Source of the DNA: Bacteroidota bacterium
Lineage (GTDB): Bacteria > Bacteroidota > Bacteroidia > Chitinophagales > Chitinophagaceae
DNA length: 64,000 nt
Reading direction: 5' to 3'
Assembly: GCA_023387985.1 (NCBI GenBank)
Contig: JAEWHC010000001.1
Location: forward strand, 1 to 64,000
How positions within the stretch are numbered: position 1 is the stretch's first letter; each line of letters opens with the position of its first letter. A program made the translations under genes and the position numbers. A model generated the notes under the pieces. The model was not told the origin of the DNA. It saw only the letters and a list, made by a program, of their open reading frames with translations, and searched no databases. This document shows, one piece after another, positions 1-8,700 of the stretch.

Positions 1-520
1 AATATAATGTTACAGAACATTCGACCCCTTCGGGGTCGTACCTGTTCGCTTTATTTGGTTTTTCTATAAACATGTTATCCCTTCGGGATAAACAAAACAA
101 ATGCGGCACAACGAATCCGAAGGATTCGAATGTTTATAGAACAATTGACATCGCATGACATTCGACCCCATCGGGGTCGCACCCCATTCCGCCCATTTGG
201 TTTTTCTATAAAACATTTTATCCCATCGGGATAATCCAATAGAGCGTATTACAACGACCCCGAAGGGGTCTCATGTTTATAGATCAACGGATATAGCAGG
301 ACATTCGACCCCAACGGGGTCGCACCTGTTCGTTGCCGAAAACCGTTCTATAAACATGTTATCCCTTCGGATAAACAAAACAAATGCGGCGCAACGAATC
401 CGAAGAATTCGAATGTTTATAGAAAATGTGATGTTACAAAACATTCGACCCCATCGGGGTCGCACCCCATTCCGCCCATTTGGTTTTTCTATAAACATGT
501 TATCCTTTCGGGATAATCAA
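1..520. repeat. Tandem ~141 bp repeat array made of short hairpins
   Basis: About 3.7 copies of a ~141 bp unit. The anchor ACATTCGACCCC recurs at 17, 158, 301 and 441, giving periods of 141, 143 and 140. Each unit carries three perfect or near-perfect hairpins with 3-nt loops: CGACCCC/GGGGTCG (22-38, 163-179, 306-322, 446-462), TTATCCC/GGGATAA (near 74-91, 218-234, 358-374, 500-515), and CGAATCC/GGATTCG or its GACCCC variant (112-128, 254-270, 395-411). The second and third hairpins are each flanked by the 9-mer TGTTTATAG in opposite orientations, so the unit is itself a large inverted repeat. Loops vary (TTC, ATC, AAC, GAA) while stems hold, as in REP/BIME-type elements. The array probably runs on to the left of the window. 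I see no coding potential in it. Confidence 0.9.
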
Positions 521-763
521 TCCCCAACGGCGGGAATTTTTGCCGGAATACGGCAAGCGCCAACACCCGGTTGGTTGAGCGCAGGATTGTACAAATGCAA
601 AAACCTCCAACAGCCAAACCGCAAGATTATTTCGGGTTGATCTATTTATCGTGGCACCAAAACCAATGGCTTCCTTTCTACCAAAAAAATACCCTGCTTA
701 GGGTATTGTTCCAATTCTTCCCAATTATACATTTACACGCAAGAATTTAAAAATCATCATTTT
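521..763. other. Non-coding leader between repeat array and papain-like gene
   Basis: No gene seen. It holds a 7-bp hairpin AATACCC/GGGTATT (689-707) followed on the minus strand by a run of seven T, so it could terminate minus-strand transcription, although no minus-strand gene lies upstream. A weak Bacteroidota-type promoter precedes the next gene: TTG at 706-708, 19 nt, then TACATTTA at 728-735, one base off the TAnnTTTG consensus. Confidence 0.5.
706..735 (+). promoter_or_regulatory. Candidate Bacteroidota promoter for the papain-like gene
   Basis: TTG (706-708), N19, TACATTTA (728-735). The -7 box differs from TAnnTTTG only in its last base. The start codon follows 28 nt downstream. Inferred from consensus only. 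Confidence 0.35.
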
Positions 764-2404
764 ATGAAAAAACCAGCCTTCCTGCTTTCTTTGTTTTTGG
801 TATACTGCAGCGTCGCTTTCGCCCAGGGTATGGGTGCCACTTTTGATGTGGAATCCATTACCGCCACACCGCAAAAAGTAGCGCTCTCATTCAGAAGTTT
901 TCAGTCCATGCCTTCAAGCTACTCACTGGAACCGTATTGCCCCACGCCAGGCAACCAGGGCAATCACGGCACCTGCACTGCATTTGCCAACGGGTATGGC
1001 ATCGCTACCATCCTGTATGCCAAAACACATGAAATTACGGATAGGGCAACCATAGACAAGCACGCGTTCTCTCCCAGTTTTTTGTATGAAATGATAAAAA
1101 ACGACGGTGACAACAATTGCCAAAATGGTTCTGATCCGGTTAAGGCCATCATTACCATGATAACGGCCGGCGATGCATTTATGAAAACCGTGCCTTACAA
1201 TTGCAATATAAACATCACCGACCATGCCGTAGAAGAAGCATCGAGCTATAAAGCAAAAGACCTCGCTGTTTTATATGCTGCCAAAGGCATGTCGAAGGAC
1301 GATATGTACTTTAAACAACCGGACCAGTTTGTAAAAGACGTGAAGAAGGCGCTGAGTGAGGGCACCCCGGTATCCGGCGGATTTCATATTCCGGAAAGTT
1401 TTTTCAGGATTAAATCTGCTGTGTGGGAGCCGGATCCCAATGAAGGCAATAAAGATTGGAAACACAATGGCCATGCCATGGTGGTGGTGGGCTATGACGA
1501 TAATAAAGCAGGTGGCGCTTTTCGCATTTTAAACAGTTGGGGAACAAACTGGGCTGATGGTGGCTTTGTATGGATTAAGTACAACGACTTTGCGCGGATA
1601 TGTATACTGGCCTTACAGGTATTTGCTGATCCCAATACCCCACCGCCGGCAGATGTAAAACCAAAGCCCCAACCTGAGCCTAAACCCCAGCCTCAACCTA
1701 AACCTGATCCTAAACCTCAACCTAAACCTAATCCTAATCCTACACCTCAACCTGACCCCAAACCCGCTCCCTCTGAAAACACATTCAGCCTGAAAGGCGA
1801 TGTCGAATTCCAATTAAATACCGGCGAGGCGATGCCCATCAAAAAAACAAGCACAAGAAACCTAACCGTAGAGGATGACGAACCTGTTGCCAAAGAAGAC
1901 CTGGTTGCTTACACGATGGCCGAAACCTACTCCAGCGACACAAAGTTTAGAATGTACCTGAACGTGGATAAGGAAGCCTATGTGTATGCATTTGCAACGG
2001 ACCTGAAAGGACATGTGAACCGGATTCTCCCTTATGCAGATAATATTTCCACCCTTGTTGGAGCAAACAGCACCATCGCTTTTCCATCGGACACCAAAGT
2101 AATTAAGATGGATGAAAACAAAGGAAGGGATTATTTACTTATTCTGTATTCTGCCACCAAACTTGACACCCGCGCTATGACTGATGAAATGAATAGTATG
2201 AAAGGCGCTTTAAGTGATAAAATCAAAAAAGTGCTGGGAAATAAACTAATTGATAAAAGCAAAATTGAATATTATAAAGACAAGGTTGGGTTTGCTACCA
2301 AAAAAATGTCAACCCGCAACCTTACTGTAGAAGATGACGATACAAAACCAACGCCAACAGGTGGTACTGTAGTGCCGTTGATGGTGGAGATTAAACACAA
2401 TTAA
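764..2404 (+). CDS. Secreted papain-like (C1) cysteine protease with proline-rich linker and DUF4384-like C-terminus
   Basis: 546 aa. Residues 1-20 form a signal peptide, so the product acts in the periplasm or outside. Residues ~50-285 are a C1 papain fold: oxyanion Gln65 and catalytic Cys71 in QGNHGTCTAFA, His237 in HAMVVVGY and Asn257 in NSWGTNW, so the triad is complete. Residues ~292-337 are a Pro/Lys/Gln linker of PKPQP-type repeats. Residues ~385-470 resemble DUF4384 (MYLNVDKEAYVYAFATD). The peptide STRNLTVEDD occurs twice, at 363-372 and 516-525, bracketing the DUF4384-like part, with different codons in each copy; a related peptide sits at a domain junction in both downstream caspase proteins. 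The next gene starts 150 bp on, same strand. Substrate unknown. Protease call firm, DUF4384 likely, joint function with the caspases inferred. Confidence 0.87.
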   Translation: MKKPAFLLSLFLVYCSVAFAQGMGATFDVESITATPQKVALSFRSFQSMPSSYSLEPYCPTPGNQGNHGTCTAFANGYGIATILYAKTHEITDRATIDKHAFSPSFLYEMIKNDGDNNCQNGSDPVKAIITMITAGDAFMKTVPYNCNINITDHAVEEASSYKAKDLAVLYAAKGMSKDDMYFKQPDQFVKDVKKALSEGTPVSGGFHIPESFFRIKSAVWEPDPNEGNKDWKHNGHAMVVVGYDDNKAGGAFRILNSWGTNWADGGFVWIKYNDFARICILALQVFADPNTPPPADVKPKPQPEPKPQPQPKPDPKPQPKPNPNPTPQPDPKPAPSENTFSLKGDVEFQLNTGEAMPIKKTSTRNLTVEDDEPVAKEDLVAYTMAETYSSDTKFRMYLNVDKEAYVYAFATDLKGHVNRILPYADNISTLVGANSTIAFPSDTKVIKMDENKGRDYLLILYSATKLDTRAMTDEMNSMKGALSDKIKKVLGNKLIDKSKIEYYKDKVGFATKKMSTRNLTVEDDDTKPTPTGGTVVPLMVEIKHN

Positions 2405-2470
2405 TGTAATGATGCTTCACAACATTTTAAAAATGAACAACATTTAAAAATGAATTGAAATATGTTATTT

Positions 2471-2538
2471 AGCGGAGATCGCCGGTTTAATCAACCATCA
2501 CTCGTCAGCATAATGCGGCAAATGATTTGATCTCCGCT
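2471..2538. repeat. 10-bp inverted repeat with 48-nt loop between papain-like and caspase genes
   Basis: AGCGGAGATC (2471-2480) is exactly complementary to GATCTCCGCT (2529-2538), and CTTTT follows. It lies in the 150-bp gap before the first caspase gene. It could be a long-loop terminator for the papain-like gene or a leader structure for the caspase pair; the sequence does not decide. Confidence 0.55.
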
Positions 2539-2554
2539 CTTTTAATCCCTCTGC

Positions 2555-5500
2555 ATGAACAAAATATTCATATCCGTATTCCTTATACTTTTTTATTGCA
2601 GTGCGCAGGCTCAAAAAACAGCCCTTGTCTACCAGTCCGGCCATCAAAGCCCGGTAATCATGTCAAGTATCTCGGCCAGCGGCAAATTATTCCTTTCTGT
2701 AGAGAAAGAAGAAGTGGCTATATTATGGAATATAAAGTCCGGTAAGCAAATTGGCACATTTAAAGATATTATAGCGGCATCGTTTACTGCGGACAACACC
2801 ATACTATTACTAGATAACAAATACAATTTGTTAGAAATGGATATTGATGGCACAACCATTAGTAGCCATAACCTCACCGAATTCGGGGATGACAAAAATA
2901 ACCGGTCCGAAATGCTGTTTATTCCCGAGGCCCGGATGTTCATCGTAAATAGCCATGTATATACGCAAAAGGGATATACCGGAAGGTTACAAGTTGAAGA
3001 CCTGGCAGGACGGCCTGCTGATTATTCGCAAAAAAGCGGCAAGTACATCATGTGCTGGGAACAGTTTATTTACCTTTTTGATAAGCCTGGAGATGCCCCG
3101 GTAAAAACTTTTTCCAATGTTATGGGCGATAGCCGTTTGAACACCGCGTATTTTTTACCAGACGGTGAAAATGTGATTGCATTTTCCAATGATGGTGTGG
3201 CTATTTTAAATACGGTTTCCGGTGAAGTGAAAAACAATGTAAACGTTGCAAATAGTCCTGTTGCAGGCCTTCGTATTGTGCAGGATACCTACCAGATCAA
3301 AACGGATTTTGGATACAGGCAATTGAATACCCGCAAAGCGGGTTATGTTTTAAATAATTATAGCCGTGAAGAGATAGCAACGAATATTAGTGGACTCAAT
3401 AAACAAATCCTGCTTTCAAAAAAAGACAATCCGAACTTCCTGGCGCTGAAAGGCGCTTCAGAGGATTGGCTTACGGTCCAGTATTTACAGCAACGGTCGG
3501 GGCTGTATGTAAGCAGCCACAAAAATCATTTTTTGCTATGGGATTTGGATGCCGGATATTTAAAAAATGTCACGCCCTCTATGCCTGCCATCTTGCCTTT
3601 CCAACAGAGCAAAAGGGTGATCACCTATAAAGACGATTTATCTCTTTTGGATTCTACAGGAAAAAAAATCAGAACGTATGAGCGTTCCCAGCGCATCAAC
3701 AGAACCATATCTGTGAAGGCATCGTTTGATGAAAAATACATTGCACATACATACGACTACCAGTTTAATGGGCCGCGTATGGCTGACCCACACGCCATTT
3801 TAGAAATTTTTGAAGTGAACAGCGGGAAAAGAATCTTGACCAAAGATGAAGTTTCAACCGCTGCATTCAGTAATAAAAAAAATGTGATAGCAACGGGGTA
3901 TGAGTACGGTTCCAATTCCCCCATATCTTTTTACGAGATCCCTTCGGGCAAATTATTATCTCAGGTTAGTATTGACGGGGGTACCCCGTTTGTATCTAAC
4001 CTGCTGTTTTCACCTGATGATCGTCATTTATATCTTACGACCAGCAACGGGAAATTTCAAATCGAAACCGCAACGGGCAACATTTCAAAACTAAATGAAC
4101 TTGCACCAATTAATTTATCTGCGCACACCGTGTCTGAAAACAATGAATTGTATGTGGCAGGTTCCTATGCAGGCGATATTCATTTCTACAACATTCAAAA
4201 CAACACCTACTTACCGCAAAAAACAATCAGGGCAAGTACACAACCTGTTTACGGTGTAAGCATTACACCTGACGGCAAATATATTTTTTCCAATTCTAAC
4301 GAAAATTTTATAAAACTCTGGAGTTTTGAAACCGGCGAATTGCTGGCGACATTATATCCCAATAACGAAACCGGCGATTGGGCGGTTATCACGCCTGACG
4401 GCAGATTTGATGCCAGTGTTGGCGCCCAGGAAAGTATGTTTTATGTGAAGGGAACAGAAACATATCCCTTATCCACATTATCTGAAATTTTTTATACGCC
4501 CCGGCTATTACCCCGGTTACTCCATAATGAAAGGTTTGAAAAAATTGAAGTAGATATTCAAACGGTTAAACCCAAGCCGCGTACAAAAATACTTTACGCT
4601 CAAAGGAGCAGAAATGTAGAATCTGAAGAAAATATTCCTTCATATTCAAACAACACAGGCATTGCCGAAATAACGGTGAACGCTACAGCACCCGAAGATA
4701 AAGTGGATGAGATACGCCTTTTCCACAACGGTAAAGCCGTGAATCTCGCTACCCGCGGCCTTTTCGTAACAGATGACGATGGTACCGATACTAAAAAATA
4801 TACCATCAACTTATTACCAGGTATCAATACTTTCCGCGCCATTGCACTCAACAGCCAGCGCACCGAAAGCGAACCCGATGAAATAATGGTTAATTATAAA
4901 AAAGATGGGGTTTCGCCTACACCTCCTGTTGCAAACGAAGAAGATAACAAAACCAAAGTAGATGAAATTGACCGCAACGCCACGCTGCACATTGTTGTTG
5001 TTGGTATTAACGGCTACAAGGGCAAAATCAATCCGCTTACCTATGCCCTGCCAGATGCTACCGCTTTTAAAGAAGAGTTGGAAAGAGATGCAAAGTCCAT
5101 GATCAATAATGTAAAATCTTATTTAATTACTGATGATGCTGCCAGCAAAGCCGGTATTGTGGCAGCTTTTGATAATATTAAAAAATCAGCAAAGCCGCAG
5201 GATGTGTTTGTGTTCTATTATGCAGGGCATGGTTACATTCATCCTTCAAACAAAGAATTTTATTTAGTAAGCAGCGATGTTGCTGATGGAGGAGAAAGCC
5301 TTTTAAAGAACGGTGTTTCAGCTAAAGAGCTGCAAACATTTGCGGTGGACATTCCTGCACAAAAACAATTATTTATTATGGACGCCTGCCAAAGCGCCGG
5401 GGCGTTTGAAAAAATGTTGCAACACGACGGGGAACAACAAAAGGCACTGGCCGTTGTATCAAGAAGTACAGGAACTCATTGGATGGCAGCGAGTGGCAGC

Positions 5501-5728
5501 ACAGAAACAGCCAAAGAGTTTGGCGAACTGGGTCACGGTGTATTTACGTATTCATTGCTGGAGGCTTTAAAAGGAAAAGCCGTCAACAATAAAATGATTA
5601 CGGTAAACGGATTGAAAAATTACCTGCAAACCATTGTTCCCGAGCTGGTGAAAAAATACGGCGGCAACAGCCAATACCCTGCCAGCTATGGATTTGGCAA
5701 TGATTTTCCGGTGGAAGTGATAAAATAA
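2555..5728 (+). CDS. Secreted WD40-like propeller / caspase (peptidase C14) protein A
   Basis: 1057 aa. Signal peptide 1-19 ending in AQAQ. Residues ~25-650 are WD40-like repeats (SPDDRHLYLTTSNGK, TPDGKYIFSNSNENF) ending in the DWAVITPDGRFDAS block often found at the end of propellers in bacterial WD40-caspase proteins. Residues ~700-785 look like a short Ig-like beta domain (AEITVNATAPEDKVDEI). Residues ~810-1057 are a C14 caspase fold with His892 in YYAGHG and Cys945 in MDACQS, so the dyad is intact. Family members cleave proteins and are often implicated in programmed death or regulated proteolysis, but the signal peptide places this one outside the cytoplasm. Its C-terminal 356 residues match the next gene with only about a dozen differences; the N-terminal halves are not obviously alignable. 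11 bp separate the two genes. Confidence 0.9.
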   Translation: MNKIFISVFLILFYCSAQAQKTALVYQSGHQSPVIMSSISASGKLFLSVEKEEVAILWNIKSGKQIGTFKDIIAASFTADNTILLLDNKYNLLEMDIDGTTISSHNLTEFGDDKNNRSEMLFIPEARMFIVNSHVYTQKGYTGRLQVEDLAGRPADYSQKSGKYIMCWEQFIYLFDKPGDAPVKTFSNVMGDSRLNTAYFLPDGENVIAFSNDGVAILNTVSGEVKNNVNVANSPVAGLRIVQDTYQIKTDFGYRQLNTRKAGYVLNNYSREEIATNISGLNKQILLSKKDNPNFLALKGASEDWLTVQYLQQRSGLYVSSHKNHFLLWDLDAGYLKNVTPSMPAILPFQQSKRVITYKDDLSLLDSTGKKIRTYERSQRINRTISVKASFDEKYIAHTYDYQFNGPRMADPHAILEIFEVNSGKRILTKDEVSTAAFSNKKNVIATGYEYGSNSPISFYEIPSGKLLSQVSIDGGTPFVSNLLFSPDDRHLYLTTSNGKFQIETATGNISKLNELAPINLSAHTVSENNELYVAGSYAGDIHFYNIQNNTYLPQKTIRASTQPVYGVSITPDGKYIFSNSNENFIKLWSFETGELLATLYPNNETGDWAVITPDGRFDASVGAQESMFYVKGTETYPLSTLSEIFYTPRLLPRLLHNERFEKIEVDIQTVKPKPRTKILYAQRSRNVESEENIPSYSNNTGIAEITVNATAPEDKVDEIRLFHNGKAVNLATRGLFVTDDDGTDTKKYTINLLPGINTFRAIALNSQRTESEPDEIMVNYKKDGVSPTPPVANEEDNKTKVDEIDRNATLHIVVVGINGYKGKINPLTYALPDATAFKEELERDAKSMINNVKSYLITDDAASKAGIVAAFDNIKKSAKPQDVFVFYYAGHGYIHPSNKEFYLVSSDVADGGESLLKNGVSAKELQTFAVDIPAQKQLFIMDACQSAGAFEKMLQHDGEQQKALAVVSRSTGTHWMAASGSTETAKEFGELGHGVFTYSLLEALKGKAVNNKMITVNGLKNYLQTIVPELVKKYGGNSQYPASYGFGNDFPVEVIK

Positions 5729-5739
5729 GAATTTTTGAA

Positions 5740-8700
5740 ATGAAAATTAGATTAATTACAACATTTATATTATTGAGCTTGATATATGGCAAAGTCTTTG
5801 GTCAAGCGAGAAATATCATTGTACCCTCAGCGCATGATGGAAAGATATTGAAAGTTTTAATTGATGATCAGAACAAATATTTTTACACGGCTGATGAATG
5901 GAAGGTTATAATGTGGGAATTTAATACTAACAAGCAACTTTTTACTTTCCCCATAAGTAATAAATCTGTTACACAAAATTTTGGGAATGATATTCACAAC
6001 CTTCGCGATATGCATCTGTCGCCAAATAGTGATTTAATCGCGTTTACTACAGAAGCCAATGAACTTAAAATCTTTTCTACACAAACGGGAATTTTAGTCA
6101 GAACTATACCTGGTATAATGTCCGATTTTATATTCTCTCAAGATTCAAAAAATATATATGATTTGGTAAGAGGCCCTGAAATAAATGGAGGCTCGTTATC
6201 CGATGGAAGAATGATCAGGAGTATTAAAATTGCTACCGGAGAAATAAAAGATTACTGGCATTTGCCTGAATTAAATATTTGGGGATCTTTTATACGTTAT
6301 TTTTATCCACTATCACCAGGCAGGGTAATTAACTTCAACGAAAAAGGATATCAGGTTTTAGATATAGATAATAAAAAAGAATTATTAAAAGTAGACATGG
6401 TTAATCAGATGAAAAATGATTACCAATATGTTGAAGACTTTAACAGGTATTCATTTAATGTTTACGCTTCACCGGCATTATTTTCTTTTCAGGGCCATAA
6501 AAAAAACGGGGGATTAGGATATACAATTTGGGATATTTATAATAATAAGCCATATGCCTTTATTGCTAATGACAGAAATGTAGAAATGCAGTCAAGTTTT
6601 AATAAAACAAACATTTTCTATTCAACCAAATCCAACCGATATGATAAGCAAGACGTGATAGTTATTTCGAACAATAATAAAATTGTTAAGCAGGTTAAGA
6701 TAATTGGAGTGGATGAAGTGAAACTGGGTGCGCTATCAAATAAAGGCAATACAATTATTTATTGCGGATTAAACAACAAATTATATAAGTATGATTTAAA
6801 CAAGGCTTCAAAAGAATTAATATCACATACGTTGCCCAACATTCAATTTGCAACTGTGTACAGGGATGGAGACTTTCTTTCATTTGCTGAAAAAAGGAAT
6901 TATTACAATAAAAGTGAAGATAATTTTTACTATAATCTATCCTCCGCTTATTTAGTAGATCTCAATCGTATGCTGACATTAAAGCACGATACACTACCTG
7001 TAAAAACAAATGCAGATTTAAACTCACTAAGAATTAACAGAGACAGCTTTTTGTTAGGTTATGATGAAAAAGGATTTTCAATTTATAATACCAAAACAAA
7101 AAAAAGCACACCGTTTACATTAAAGGGGTTTTCTCATAGCTTGGGTTCCGAATATAGCCCTTTTCCAGGTGTGCCGGAAATTTTTGAATCTGCAAAACCA
7201 TCTGTAATATATGCCACAACCTACTCTAATAATATGGAAGGGTATAATTATATTCGCTATAATGTAGTCTCCAAACAGGCTCAAATTATTTATAGCACTG
7301 GTTTTTTAAAAGGTGAAGACTGGGCTAATAGGGCGAATGATAATAAAAACCTTTCCCGTACCAGCGATTTGATGGTAGTTGATAGGGATAACGAGATTTT
7401 AGCAGCAGCCGAAGTTCAGTTTAATGGCACTCTTCGAATCATTGACATGAATAACGGAAAATTACTTGCAAAGCATCCGTTTAGCTACAAACCTGCCGAT
7501 TATAAAACACAGTGGGGAATTAATAATTTCCCATACTATATCTACCAAGTAAAAAAAACAGCTAATAATACTGTAAGGGTATTGGGTGTAGAAAAGATTT
7601 TTGAATTGGATTTGTCTAACAGCACCTTTAAAGAAATTGAAATTGCCACCCCGGAATATATCGGGGACAAAAGAAATATCCACATGTATGGAAATAATAC
7701 TATTGAGACTGTTATTGCCACCTACGAAACTGAGAATGGTGCAGTAGCTGAAACTATTTACGGGCAAAACAAATATAAATTAGCGAAGATAACATCCCCT
7801 GTGGTACGAATTGAGTTTTCAAAAAATGATAGTATTTTATACACTATCCATGAAGATAAAACAATTAACACGTACAATGCAATTACAGGAAAATATTACG
7901 GGACGCTTTACACTTTTGAAAATTCTGAAGATTGGGTATTCTTAGCTGAAGACGGACGATTTGATGGAAACGAAAATGGAATGAAGCGTTTGTATTATTT
8001 AAAAAATAGAGAAGTTATTTCCATTGACAAAGTTTTTGAAAAATATTTTACACCTAATTTATTCACTCGATTGAAGAATAGTGAAAAATTTGAGCCCATT
8101 CCTGATATGGATTTTAAACCCAAACCAAGGGCAAGAATGGTCTATGCCGAAACAAAACGCAACTTAGAAGTGGATAATGATGTGCCTTCTTATGTAAATA
8201 ATTCCGGCATTGCCGAGATAACTGTAAACGCCACAGCACCCGATGACAAAGTAGATGAGATCCGTTTATTCCATAACGGTAAAGCCGTAAACCTTGCCAC
8301 ACGCGGGCTTTTTGTAACTGATGCTGATGGTACCGATACTAAAAAATATACCATCAACTTATTACCAGGTATCAATACTTTCCGCGCCATTGCGCTCAAC
8401 AGCCAGCGCACCGAAAGCGAACCCGATGAAATAATGGTTAATTATAAAAAAGATGGGGTTTCGCCTACACCTCCTGTTCCAAACGAAAAAGATAACAAAA
8501 CTAAAGTAGATGAAATTGACCGCAACGCCACGCTGCACATTGTTGTTGTTGGTATTAACGGGTATAAGGGCAAAATCAATCCGCTTACCTATGCTTTGCC
8601 TGATGCTACTGCTTTTAAAGCAGAGTTAGAGAAGGACGCCAATTCAATGGTCAACAACGTAAAATCTTATTTAATTACTGATGATGAGGCCAGTAAAGCA

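Noticed and set aside
1..520. CRISPR array
   Set aside because: Repeats are 141 bp with internal hairpins and no short constant repeat separated by unique equal-length spacers; no cas genes in the window.
356..640. 94-aa open frame in the repeat array
   Set aside because: It is a translation of the hairpin repeats (IRRIRMF-type wording) and runs into featureless DNA; no homology-like motif.
689..707. Terminator for a gene left of the papain-like gene
   Set aside because: The T run is on the minus strand, where no gene reads towards it; it may be chance.
923..1225. 100-aa open frame opposite the papain-like gene
   Set aside because: Antisense shadow of a gene with intact catalytic motifs.
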